The translations under genes were made by a program, and so were the position numbers. A DNA stretch of 64,000 nucleotides, taken from Streptomyces collinus Tu 365. GTDB taxonomy: Bacteria; Actinomycetota; Actinomycetes; Streptomycetales; Streptomycetaceae. The notes under the pieces are model-generated. The model was not told the DNA's origin, searched no databases, and saw only the letters and a list, made by a program, of their open reading frames with translations. Location: contig NC_021985.1 of the NCBI RefSeq assembly GCF_000444875.1, positions 4,732,170 through 4,796,169 of the forward strand. The letters run 5' to 3'. This document shows, piece after piece, positions 18,964 through 27,600 of the stretch. Positions within the stretch are counted from its first letter, which is position 1. The number at the start of each line of letters is the position of its first letter.

Positions 18964-19040
18964 GCCGCTTTAGCTCAGATGGCCAGAGCAACGCACTCGT
19001 AATGCGTAGGTCTCGGGTTCGAATCCCGAAAGCGGCTCCA
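18964..19040 (+). tRNA. tRNA-Thr (CGU), CCA encoded
   Basis: A complete 77-base cloverleaf. The acceptor stem is GCCGCTT/AAGCGGC, the D arm is GCTC/GAGC, the anticodon stem is ACGCA/TGCGT with loop CTCGTAA (anticodon CGT, reading ACG), and the T arm is TCGGG/CCCGA with TTCGAAT. The 3' CCA is in the DNA. Confidence 0.98.
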
Positions 19041-19044
19041 TTCG

Positions 19045-19082
19045 AAGCCCAGCCCGGACACTGTCCTGGCTGGGCTTTTTCG
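19045..19082 (+). terminator. Intrinsic terminator of tRNA-Thr
   Basis: AAGCCCAGCC (19045-19054) pairs with GGCTGGGCTT (19068-19077), extended inside by GGACA/TGTCC, and is followed by a T run, unusually classical for this genome. Confidence 0.92.
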
Positions 19083-19099
19083 TTCGAGGGGGCCGGGGG

Positions 19100-19570
19100 A
19101 TGGGGTACGACCTGTACGCCGTGATCGGTGACGGTGAGGCGCTGAGCGCCGCGGCGAGAGAGCTCCCCGCCGCCCGGCCCGCGTCGATCGGGCAGGGGCT
19201 GGTTCTCATACCGATGACGGACACCCTGTTCGACGCGATCACGGGCGGCAGCCTTGAGCGCGCCCCGGGATTCCGGCGGTTGCCGGGAGGGTTCGAGCAC
19301 ACCCTCGCCGCCTGGTCGGCCGACGGGCCGGTGGCCTACGTGGAGGCCGACTACTTCGGCGGCGTGGGGGAGCAGCGGGCCGCCGTGTGGGACGGCGGGG
19401 CCCTGGTGCTGGGGCCGCTTCATCTCGACGAGGGGCAGCCGTTCGCGCCTGACGGCAGTCCGGTCTCCCAGGCGCTGCGGAGGCTGGGCGTGGTCGCGAC
19501 CGCCGGGGAGGACGAGTTCTCGGCCGTGGGGCTGGGGCGGCACCGGCACAGTGAGGCGTGGGCCGGCTGA
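19100..19570 (+). CDS. Hypothetical protein
   Basis: A 156-residue soluble protein starting at ATG 19100 behind a G-rich ribosome site. It opens with MGYDLYAVIGDGEAL and contains aromatic- and glycine-rich patches such as YVEADYFGGVGEQ near 80-92. That pattern is seen in Streptomyces proteins of unknown function that resemble immunity-like or SMI1/KNR4-like small proteins, but I cannot make that assignment. There is no signal peptide, membrane segment or catalytic motif. It begins 18 bases after the tRNA terminator and is convergent with the lipoprotein gene at 19586. Confidence 0.75.
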   Translation: MGYDLYAVIGDGEALSAAARELPAARPASIGQGLVLIPMTDTLFDAITGGSLERAPGFRRLPGGFEHTLAAWSADGPVAYVEADYFGGVGEQRAAVWDGGALVLGPLHLDEGQPFAPDGSPVSQALRRLGVVATAGEDEFSAVGLGRHRHSEAWAG

Positions 19571-19585
19571 CACGACGCTTCCGGC

Positions 19586-20152
19586 TCAGGGCCTCGTGCG
19601 GCCGATGGTCATCGACCAGCGGACCGTTGGGGGTGCCTGCACGGAGGCGGTGCCGCCGCGGGCCGTTCCGGTGACGCGTACCTCGTGGTGGACGGTGTCG
19701 GCCCGGTCGGCGGGGCATCGCAGCGGGAAGGCGACGTGCACGGGGTGCACCGTGACCTCGACGCCGCCCTCGCCCTGGCAGCGGACGGCCAGGATCAGGG
19801 TGTCCCCCTTCCTGCCCCCGGTGTAGGCGAAACTCGCGCTGCCCGTGATCGGCTCCTGGCGGCCGACGAGGATGTCGTCCGGGTCCAGTTCCGGTGCCCG
19901 GCGGAACAGGGGACGGGCGGCCGACGTGCCCGTGGGGGCCGTGGGCGTCGTGGTGGGGCCGGTGCCCGCCGAGGTCGTGCCCGCCGTGGCCATTCCTGCC
20001 GGAACCGTTCCCGCCGTGCCCGTTGCCGGGCTCGGCATGGACGGCACGGCGGTGCGTGGTGGCTTGCCGGTGGCGGTGGTGTGGGCGGTGGCGCAGCCGG
20101 TGGGCAGGGCGGCGCACGCGAGGGCCAGGGCGGCGTGGGTGCGGAGGGTCAT
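19586..20152 (-). CDS. Putative lipoprotein with Thr/Ala/Gly-rich linker
   Basis: A 188-residue protein. The N-terminus (MTLRTHAALALACAALPTGC) is a lipoprotein signal with Cys20 as the lipid anchor. Residues about 21-85 are a low-complexity Thr/Gly/Ala/Pro linker. Residues about 88-188 form a probable beta-sandwich (GSASFAYTGGRKGDTLILAV, then alternating strands), the architecture of a cell-surface adhesion or sensing domain on a stalk. No named family is recognised. The gene converges on the hypothetical gene at 19100 with a 15-bp gap. Confidence 0.8.
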   Translation of the reverse strand: MTLRTHAALALACAALPTGCATAHTTATGKPPRTAVPSMPSPATGTAGTVPAGMATAGTTSAGTGPTTTPTAPTGTSAARPLFRRAPELDPDDILVGRQEPITGSASFAYTGGRKGDTLILAVRCQGEGGVEVTVHPVHVAFPLRCPADRADTVHHEVRVTGTARGGTASVQAPPTVRWSMTIGRTRP

Positions 20153-20314
20153 GACTGGTTCCCCGTTCTTCCGTGGTCGCCCGGATCATGTCAGCGGCCC
20201 GGGGCGGACCGCGGGCCATCGCGCATTTCCTGAGCTGGACGAGAGGTCGGGGGCGCCGCGGCCTCCCGGGGCCGCCTTGCCGCGGGCGCTGGCGTCCTTC
20301 TAGGGTGAACGGGC
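20153..20314. other. Intergenic region before the riboswitch
   Basis: This holds the divergent promoter area for the lipoprotein gene (minus) and the riboswitch transcript (plus). No gene is supported; I see no clear hexamers. Confidence 0.4.
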
Positions 20315-20481
20315 CGTGGTGCTCGGGAAGACCGGTGACCGCCCTCAGGGGCGCAGTCCGGAGCGGCCCTCGCCACTGTGATCGGGAAGTTCCCGCCCCC
20401 TGGACGCCACTGGCCGCACGGCCGGGAAGGCAGGGGCGGGCGCGTCGACCCGTCAGCCAGGAGACCGGCCACGGCATCACG
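20315..20481 (+). promoter_or_regulatory. Cobalamin (B12) riboswitch
   Basis: The aptamer has the diagnostic B12 box AGCCAGGAGACCGGCC at 20455-20470, the core GCCACTG at 20371-20378, CCGGTG and TCCGG/GGAGC pieces upstream, and GGGAAGGC at 20423. A closing P1 helix forms between CGTGGTGC (20315-20322) and GCATCACG (20474-20481), 8 bp with one G-T. It ends 33 bases before the permease start, so ribosome-site sequestration by B12 is the likely mode. Established knowledge: such riboswitches repress B12 or cobalt uptake genes when cobalamin is plentiful. Confidence 0.93.
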
Positions 20482-20514
20482 AAGCTGATCCACGAGGTGC
20501 TGGAGCGTGACCGT

Positions 20515-21636
20515 ATGACCGTGCCCACAGGCGTGCCCGAGAGCGGGCCCCGGCCCGCCGCCACCCCGACCTTCCGGTGGCGCCGCGAGGACACCGTCCG
20601 GACGGCCGGCCTCCTCGCCGTGATCGTCGCGCTGCACGTGGTCGCGTTCGGGATCCTGTTCCTGCTCGTGATCCCGCGTCACTACGAGGTCAACACCCAG
20701 GCGTTCGGGATCGGACTGGGTGTCACGGCGTACACGCTCGGCATGCGGCACGCCTTCGACGCGGACCACATAGCCGCGATCGACAACACCACCCGCAAGC
20801 TGATGGCCGACGGCAAGCGGCCGGTGTCGGTCGGCTTCTGGTTCGCGCTCGGCCACTCCAGCGTGGTGGTCCTCATGGCCGCGCTGGTCGCGGGCGGCGC
20901 CAAGCTCGCCGGCACCCTGATGAACGACGGCTCCCGGACCCACCAGGTGCTCGGCACCGTCGGCACCACGGTCTCCGGCTCCTTCCTGTACCTGATCGCC
21001 GCGCTCAACCTCGTGGCCCTGGTGGGCATCGTGCGGGTCTTCAGGGCGATGCGGTCCGGGCACTACGACGAGGCCGCGCTGGAGGCCCACCTCGACGCGC
21101 GGGGCTTCATGAACCGGCTGCTCGGCCGGCTCACCCGGTCCATCCGCCGGCCCGGGCAGATGTTCCCGCTCGGCTTCCTCTTCGGGATCGGCTTCGACAC
21201 GACGACGGAGGTCCTGCTCCTCGCCCTGGCCGGCAACGGGGCCGCCGCCGGGCTGCCGTGGTACGCGGTGCTGTGCCTTCCGTTGCTGTTCGCGGCCGGC
21301 ATGAGCCTGTTCGACACCCTCGACGGGACCTTCATGAACTTCGCGTACCAGTGGGCGTTCTCCAACCCGGTGCGCAAGGTCTTCTACAACCTCACCATCA
21401 CCGGCCTGTCCATCGCGGTCGCCTTCTTCGTCGGCACGATCGAGCTGGTCGGCGTCCTGCACGACAAGCTCGGCCTGGACGACGGGGTCACCGGCTGGAT
21501 AGCGGGACTGGACCTGGACAACGTCGGCTACGTCATCGTCGGCCTGTTCGTGGTCGTCTGGGCCGTGGCCGTCGGCTACTGGCGGCTGGCCAGGGCCGAG
21601 GAGCGCTGGACGGCTCGCGCCGCCGACACCGGCTGA
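20515..21636 (+). CDS. NiCoT-family nickel/cobalt permease, probably cobalt
   Basis: A 373-residue protein with about eight membrane helices. It has the NiCoT signature in helix II, with HAFDADHIAAIDNTT near residues 79-93 (the H-x4-DH metal site), LGHSSVVV, GFDTTTEVLLL, and SLFDTLDGTFMNFAY. The start ATG 20515 is chosen because the in-frame sequence further upstream is the riboswitch; GTG 20497 is a possible alternative. NiCoT carriers take up Ni2+, Co2+ or both. The B12 riboswitch directly upstream argues for cobalt supply to cobalamin synthesis as the physiological role (inference). It stands alone; no cobalamin biosynthesis gene is visible in the window. Confidence 0.95.
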   Translation: MTVPTGVPESGPRPAATPTFRWRREDTVRTAGLLAVIVALHVVAFGILFLLVIPRHYEVNTQAFGIGLGVTAYTLGMRHAFDADHIAAIDNTTRKLMADGKRPVSVGFWFALGHSSVVVLMAALVAGGAKLAGTLMNDGSRTHQVLGTVGTTVSGSFLYLIAALNLVALVGIVRVFRAMRSGHYDEAALEAHLDARGFMNRLLGRLTRSIRRPGQMFPLGFLFGIGFDTTTEVLLLALAGNGAAAGLPWYAVLCLPLLFAAGMSLFDTLDGTFMNFAYQWAFSNPVRKVFYNLTITGLSIAVAFFVGTIELVGVLHDKLGLDDGVTGWIAGLDLDNVGYVIVGLFVVVWAVAVGYWRLARAEERWTARAADTG

Positions 21637-21713
21637 CCCCCGTACGGCCCGCCCCCGGGCCGGCGTGCGCGTCCGGCCCGAGGGGGCCCGGGGGGCCCGG
21701 GGGAGAGGGGGGC

Positions 21714-22862
21714 TCAGCGGATGTCGATCTTGTAGATGGCGTCCTGGCCAGGGCCGTTGCTCGACCCCAGCCACAGCTGGTCCGCGCCCGGCACCTTGGC
21801 CAGCGCCCGGAGGCGGCCGTAGGCGCCGCTGTAGTAGGACGTCGCCGTGCCGACCGCCTTGCCGGTCGCGTCGATCGGCAGCCGCCACAGCCGCTCGCCG
21901 CGCAGCGTGGAGACGTAGATGACGTCGTTGACGATCGCGATCTGCGAGGGCACGCCCCCCGCCTCCGGCTTCCAGACCGACTTCGGGTTCTTCATCCCCG
22001 CGGTGGAGCACTTGCCCTCGCAGGCCGGCCAGCCGTAGTTGCCGCCCTTCTCGACGAGGTTCAGCTCGTCCCACTGGGAGCCGCCGATCTCGACCTCCCA
22101 CAGCCGGCCCCGGGAGTCCCAGGCGAGGCCCTCCGCGTTGCGGTGGCCGTAGCTGTACACCCGGTTGCCGAAGGGGTTGCCCGGTGCCGCGGCGCCGGTC
22201 CTGGTGATGCGCAAAATCTTGCCGTTGAGCGAGTTCTTGTCCTGCGGGGTCGTCTTGTCCAGGGCGTCGCCGGTGGTGACGTACAGGTATCCGTCGGGCC
22301 CGAAGGCGATGGCGCCGCCGTTGTGGTCCGAGTGGAACTTGATGCCGCCGAGCACGACGGTGTACCCGCTGAGCGAGGTGCCGTCGAAGCGCATCTTCAC
22401 GACCCGGGTGCCGGTGGCGGTCGTGTGGACGAAGAACACGTCCTTGTCCGTCGTGCCGTTCCAGGTCGGCGGGACCGCCACGCCCAGCAGCCCGCCGCTC
22501 GCGGTGGTGGCGTCGCCGTCGTCGGCGACGGTGTTCGGGACCGTGCCCACCTTCTTCCTGCCGCCGTCGGACTTCTGCAGCCACACCGCGGACGTGTACC
22601 GCTCGGTCACCAGCGCCTTCGCCGTCTTCGGCAGGAAGGACATCCCCCACGGGAACGTCCACTTGCCGGCCAGGGTGCTGATGCCCGACGGCGCACCGCC
22701 CTGCCGGACGTCACCGTGGCCATCGGGCCCGCCGGCGGACGCCGGCTGCGCGGCCGCGCCCGGCGCCTGGAGCAGGGCCGCGGTCAGCGCGGCGGTGACG
22801 GCGGCGGCCGCCGTGACACCCGGACGGACTCGATGCAGCACCTGCTGCGCCAAACGTGACAT
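21714..22862 (-). CDS. Secreted PQQ-type sugar dehydrogenase (GSDH beta-propeller)
   Basis: A 382-residue protein from ATG 22862 behind AGGAAAGG. It has a long Sec signal (hydrophobic residues about 17-34, AAA-Q cleavage near 38). The mature part is a six-bladed propeller of the soluble glucose/sorbosone dehydrogenase family: WGMSFLP, SDHNGGAIAFGPDGYLYV, LNGKILRI, YGHRNAEGLAWD, WDELN, NYGWPACEG. The His in FHSDHNGG and the His/Arg in YGHRN match residues that bind PQQ and calcium in this fold. It likely oxidises an extracellular sugar or aldose, but many actinobacterial members have no proven substrate or cofactor, and no PQQ biosynthesis gene lies nearby. Confidence 0.9.
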   Translation of the reverse strand: MSRLAQQVLHRVRPGVTAAAAVTAALTAALLQAPGAAAQPASAGGPDGHGDVRQGGAPSGISTLAGKWTFPWGMSFLPKTAKALVTERYTSAVWLQKSDGGRKKVGTVPNTVADDGDATTASGGLLGVAVPPTWNGTTDKDVFFVHTTATGTRVVKMRFDGTSLSGYTVVLGGIKFHSDHNGGAIAFGPDGYLYVTTGDALDKTTPQDKNSLNGKILRITRTGAAAPGNPFGNRVYSYGHRNAEGLAWDSRGRLWEVEIGGSQWDELNLVEKGGNYGWPACEGKCSTAGMKNPKSVWKPEAGGVPSQIAIVNDVIYVSTLRGERLWRLPIDATGKAVGTATSYYSGAYGRLRALAKVPGADQLWLGSSNGPGQDAIYKIDIR

Positions 22863-23257
22863 GTCGATGCCTTTCCTGTCGTGGGGGGAGGAGACCGCGG
22901 CGTTCCCCGAGCGGAGGAAGCGGAGGAACGGACGGCCGGGGGAGAGCGTGAGGGGCCAGGAGTAGCGCAATGCGGCTCCGCCGGGTGAGGCCTCATGGGA
23001 AGGGCCGGGCCGAAGCGTGGCAAGGGGTCCCGCACTCCTGCCAGGAGTATTGGTGTCCTCTCGACGCGGCAGCCACCCGGGTTGACCCATCTGCTGGGCG
23101 AGAATGGACCGCGAGGGGACAAAAGCACAGCAAAGGGGCTGCAAAGTGAATCCACGTCAGGTGAACCCCCGCCGCTGAGGCAACATCTTGGTGAACGGCG
23201 AGCGCCGCGCGGTCCGGACGCCGGTGCAGCCACAGCCCGGACGGGGTGAGGGACGTG
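22863..23257. other. Divergent intergenic region
   Basis: This lies between the sugar dehydrogenase (minus) and glycosyltransferase (plus) starts. It holds a small hairpin ACTCCT-gcc-AGGAGT at 23034-23048 and a TTGACC at 23082, but no convincing full promoter. No small gene is supported. Confidence 0.45.
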
Positions 23258-24148
23258 GTGGAGCCGAGGATCGCGGTCGCCGTGGTGACCATGGGCAACC
23301 GGCCCGCCGAGGTCGACGCCCTGCTGGAGTCCGTGGCCAAACAGGACGTCGCCCCCGCCCGGATCGTGATCGTCGGCAACGGCTGCCGGCTGCCCGAGTA
23401 CGCCCACCGGCTGTCCCTGCCGGGTGAGGTCACCACCGTCGACGTCGAGGAGAACCTGGGCTGCCCGGGCGGGCGCAACGTGGCCCTGGCCCGGCTCCGC
23501 GCGTACGGCGACGTCGACGTCGTGGTCGAACTGGACGACGACGGGCTGCTCGCCGACGCCGACGTGCTGCGCCGGGTGCGCGACCTGTACACCGCCGACC
23601 CGCGCCTCGGCATCGTCGGCTTCCGGATCGCCGACGAGCACGGCGAGACCCAGCAGCGGCACGTGCCCCGGGTCGGCAAGTCCGATCCGATGCGCGGCGG
23701 TTACGTCACCTGCTTCCTCGGCGGCGGCCACGCCCTCCGCATGGCGATGCTGGCCGAGACCGGTGACTGGCCCGCCGAGTTCTTCTTCGCGCACGAGGAG
23801 ACCGACCTCGCCTGGCGGGCCGCCGATGCCGGCTGGAAGATCCTTTACGCCCCGGAGCTGCTCCTGCGGCACCCCAGGACCTCGCCGGCCCGGCACGCGA
23901 TCTACTACCGCGTCAACGCCCGCAACCGGGTCTGGCTCGCGCGGCGCCGGCTGCCCCTGCCGCTGATCCCGGTGCACCTCGGCGTGTGGCTGCTGCTCAC
24001 CCTCGCCCGTACCCGGTCCGCGGCCGGACTGCGGGCCTGGTTCGGCGGGTTCGCGGAGGGGCTGCGGGAGCCGGCGGGCGAGCGGCGGCCCATGCGCTGG
24101 CGGACGGTGTGGCGGCTGACCCGGCTCGGACGGCCGCCCGTGATCTGA
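23258..24148 (+). CDS. Family 2 glycosyltransferase
   Basis: A 296-residue GT-A fold enzyme. It opens with IAVAVVTMGNRPAEVDALLESV, has ENLGCPGGRNVAL near 60-75, a metal-binding acidic cluster VVELDDDGLL near 90 (DXD type), and an acceptor-region FFAHEETDLAWRA near 175, closely matching rhamnosyl-type GT2 enzymes. The C-terminal 60 residues are basic with a short hydrophobic stretch (VHLGVWLLLTLA), perhaps a membrane association. GTG 23258 is preferred because GAGGGA lies 4-5 bases upstream; GTG 23246 or 23255 are alternatives. The donor sugar and acceptor cannot be named. It stands alone, with a strong hairpin downstream. Confidence 0.9.
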   Translation: MEPRIAVAVVTMGNRPAEVDALLESVAKQDVAPARIVIVGNGCRLPEYAHRLSLPGEVTTVDVEENLGCPGGRNVALARLRAYGDVDVVVELDDDGLLADADVLRRVRDLYTADPRLGIVGFRIADEHGETQQRHVPRVGKSDPMRGGYVTCFLGGGHALRMAMLAETGDWPAEFFFAHEETDLAWRAADAGWKILYAPELLLRHPRTSPARHAIYYRVNARNRVWLARRRLPLPLIPVHLGVWLLLTLARTRSAAGLRAWFGGFAEGLREPAGERRPMRWRTVWRLTRLGRPPVI

Positions 24149-24210
24149 GCGGACGGCGGGGCGAGCGGGGCGCGGGTTCGGTACCGGCGCACGGGACGCG
24201 GGTACGGGAC

Positions 24211-24247
24211 AGGACCCCGGTCGTTCACCTCCGACGACCGGGGTCCT
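24211..24247 (+). terminator. Hairpin terminator of glycosyltransferase gene
   Basis: AGGACCCCGGTCGT (24211-24224) pairs exactly with ACGACCGGGGTCCT (24234-24247); 14 bp, 9-base loop, about 60 bases after the stop. Confidence 0.88.
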
Positions 24248-24608
24248 CCTACGTCCCCGGACCCGACCTGCGGCGACACTCCCCCGAGTTACGCGTCATG
24301 ACGCGCGCGCCGTCGGACCGGATCCGATGAAAGGATCACATCAGGGCTCACCAACGGATCGCTAACATGTGGCCAACGGTTCGTCCGCAGGTCGTGGGCC
24401 GGGTGGCCGGAAGTCGCCGGACGGCGGGGGACGGCAGCCGGAACCCTAACGGAATCCGGTCGCGACCGGCAGATGCACGGTGGCGGGAAACTGTGGTGGA
24501 CGGGGCGGAATTCCGCCAGGGAACGCAGGGAACGCAGGGAACGGCGGGGGGACACCCGCCGCGCGGCGGGGTCGCGGGAGACCGCGCGGAAAGGCAGTGG
24601 GCGGCGTG
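24248..24608. other. Upstream region of the SARP gene
   Basis: No gene is supported. It is AT-richer around 24295-24370, with a TAACAT at 24363 that could be a -10, and a short tandem repeat of GGGAACGCAG (three copies, about 24518-24547) in the presumed leader. Confidence 0.45.
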
Positions 24609-27600
24609 ATGCGGCGGTACGAGCTGCGTTTCGGACTGCTGGGACCGCCCGTGCTGTACGACCGACAGCCGTACGGGATTTCGTACGACGCCCCGGACGG
24701 TACGGCCGACGCGGACGACGCCCCTGACAACAGCGTGCGGGCCATCGGCAGCCCCAAGGTCCGCGCCCTGCTCGTCGCGCTGCTGCTGGAGGCGGGCCGG
24801 GTGGTGTCCGTCGAGTCACTGAAGGACGCCCTGTGGAGCGGGGCGCCGCCCGTCTCCGCGCAGGCGTCGCTGCACAACCACGTCACCCGGCTGCGCCGGC
24901 TCCTGGACGACCCCGAACGGCTCAGGGCCGTCGCCCCCGGCTATCTGCTGCGGGTCGACGACGGTGAACTGGACGTTCACGTATTCGAAGCCCGGGTGGC
25001 CGAGGCGCGCGCAGCGCACGCCCGGAGTGACTGGGCGGGAGTCGTGCGCCCCTGCACGGCCGCGCTGTCGCTCTGGCGCGGCGCACCGCTCAGCGGGCTC
25101 CCCGCCGACTTCGGCGGCTACGCCTTCGTCCAACGCCTGGAGGAGGCGCGGCGGCTCCTGCTGGAGTGGCGCTACGACGCCGAACTCGCCCTCGGTGGCG
25201 CCAGGGTCGCCGGGCTCGTTCCGGAGCTGGCGGCCCTGGTGGCCGAGCATCCGCTGCGCGAGGCGTACCACCGCCAGCTGATGCTCGCCCTGCACCGCAC
25301 CGGCCGTCAGGCCGAGGCCCTGGCCGTCCACCGGGATCTGCGCGCCCGCCTGGTCGACGAGCTCGGCATCGAGCCCGGACCCGCGGTCCGCCAGGCCCAT
25401 GTGGAGGTGCTGCGCGGCTCCTCGGACACGCCCGCGGTCCCGGCGGCGCGCACCGGGGGAGCGGTTCCGCTCCGCCGCGTGTCGACCGGGGCGGCCGCCG
25501 GGGCCGCTGCCGGGGTGGCCGTCGAGGCCTCCGTCGGTGGGGCGTCGGCCGGTGGGGCGGTCGGCAGCGGGCCGGTGGGCAGTGGGGCGTCGGCCGGTGG
25601 GCCGGTGGCCGGCGGGCCGGTCGCCACCGCGACGATCCCCGTCCCCAGGAGTTCCACCGCGCCGGGTGAGGGGCGGCGCCCGGGTGAGCCGACGATCCAC
25701 GACGCATCGGCGCCCGCGTCCGCGCCGGTGCCTGTGTGTGCCCCCGCATCCGCGCCCGCTCCCGTGTCCGCGCCCGCTTCCGTGTCCGCGCCCGCTCTCG
25801 TGTCCGCGACCGCGTCCATGCCCGCGACCGCGTCCATGCCCGTGCTCACCCCTGTGTCCGCGCTCCCGGTCGCCGGCGGTGAGGCGGCCCGTACGGCTGA
25901 GGGGCCGGTGCCGACCACCTCCGGTACGGCGGGCCCGCGTACCCCCGCCCCCGCTCAACTGCCCCCACCACCCGCCCACTTCACCGGACGAGCCGCCGAG
26001 CACCGGGAGCTGCACCAGAGCCTCGCCGAACGGAGGAGCCGGCTCGCGGTGATCAGCGGCATGGCCGGGGTCGGCAAGAGCGCCCTCGCCCTGCACGTGG
26101 CCCATGGGCTGCGGGAACGCTTCCCGGACGGCCAGCTGTACGTCAACCTGCACGGCGCCGCTCCCGGTACGGGCCCGCTGACCTCGGCGCAGGCGCTCGC
26201 CGCCCTGTTGCGGGACCTCGGCGCCGAGCCCCGCACCATTCCCGAACACCCCGACGCGGCATCCGCTCTGCTCCGCTCGCTGCTCGCCCCCGCCCGTGTC
26301 CTGCTGGTGCTGGACGACGCCGCGAGCGCGGCCCAGGTGCGTCCGCTGCTGCCGGCCGGGCCCGGCTGCGCCGTGATCGTCACCAGCCGCTCGCCGCTGA
26401 CCGCCCTCGACGGCGCCCGGCGGCTGCCGCTCGGCCCGCTGACCGGCGAGGACAGCGCGGCGCTGCTCCGGGCCGTGAGCGGCCGTGCGGGACTGGACGC
26501 CGGTCACGCGCTGGTCGAGCTGACCGGCAGGCTTCCGCTGGCGCTGCGGGTCGTCGCCGCCCGGCTGGCGGCCCGCCGTGCGCTCACCCCTGATGCGCTG
26601 GCCGGGCAACTCGCCGCCACCGGGGGCCGGCTGCACCACCTGGAGTACGACGACCTCAGCGTCCGCCGCTCCCTCGCGGTGGCGCACGACGCGCTCGCCG
26701 CCGCCGACCGCGAGGCGGACCGGGACGCGGCCCTCGTGCTGCGCCGCATCGGAGCCCTCGACCTGCCCAGCTACAGCGCCCCGCTGGTCGCCCGCCTGAC
26801 CGGCACCGACGCGCGCCGTGCCGAGGCCGCGCTGGACCGGCTGGTCGACGTGGCCCTGCTGGAGGAGACGGCGTTCGGCCGCTACGCCCCGCACGACCTG
26901 GTACGGGACTTCGCCCGCGAACTGGCGGACGCCGACGCCCGCCCCGGCACGGCAGCCGCCGGTGGGGATGCAGGCAGGGCACCCGGCTCCGGCCCCGACC
27001 GCCGTACGACCCCCGGCTCCGACCGCCGTATGAGCCCCGACCGGCGCACGGGGGTCGACCGGCGCAGGGGCACCGACCGGCGCGGAGGCGACGACCGCCG
27101 CACGGACACCGGCAGCCCCACGGGCCAGGACCGCCGCACAGGCATCCCCGCGCCCGCCGGTGAGGAGCACCGAACTGAGACCTCCGCGCCCGCCGGTGAG
27201 GAGCGTCTAACTGACGCCTCCGCGCCCGCGGGCCAGAAGCGCCGCGCAGACGCCTCCGCGCCCGCGGGCCAGGACCGCCGAACGGGCATCCCCGCGCCCG
27301 CCGGTGAGGAGCGCCGAACTGGCGCCTCCGCGCCTGCCGGTCAGGAGCGCCGCGCAGGCACCTCCGCGCCCGCCGGTGAGGAGCGTCGAACTGACGCCTC
27401 CGCGCCCGCCGGTCAGGAGCGCCGAACTGGCGCCTCCGCGCCCGCGGGCCAGGACCGCCGAACGGGCATCCCCGCGCCCGCCGGTGAGGAGCGCCGAACT
27501 GACACCTCCGCGCCCGCCGGTGAGGAGCGCCGAACTGGCGCCTCCGCGCCCGCCGGTCAGGAGCGCCGCGCAGGCACCTCCGCGCCCGCGGGCCAGGACC

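Noticed and set aside
20173..20514. Longer permease reading frame
   Set aside because: It would translate the B12 riboswitch; the real start is after the aptamer.
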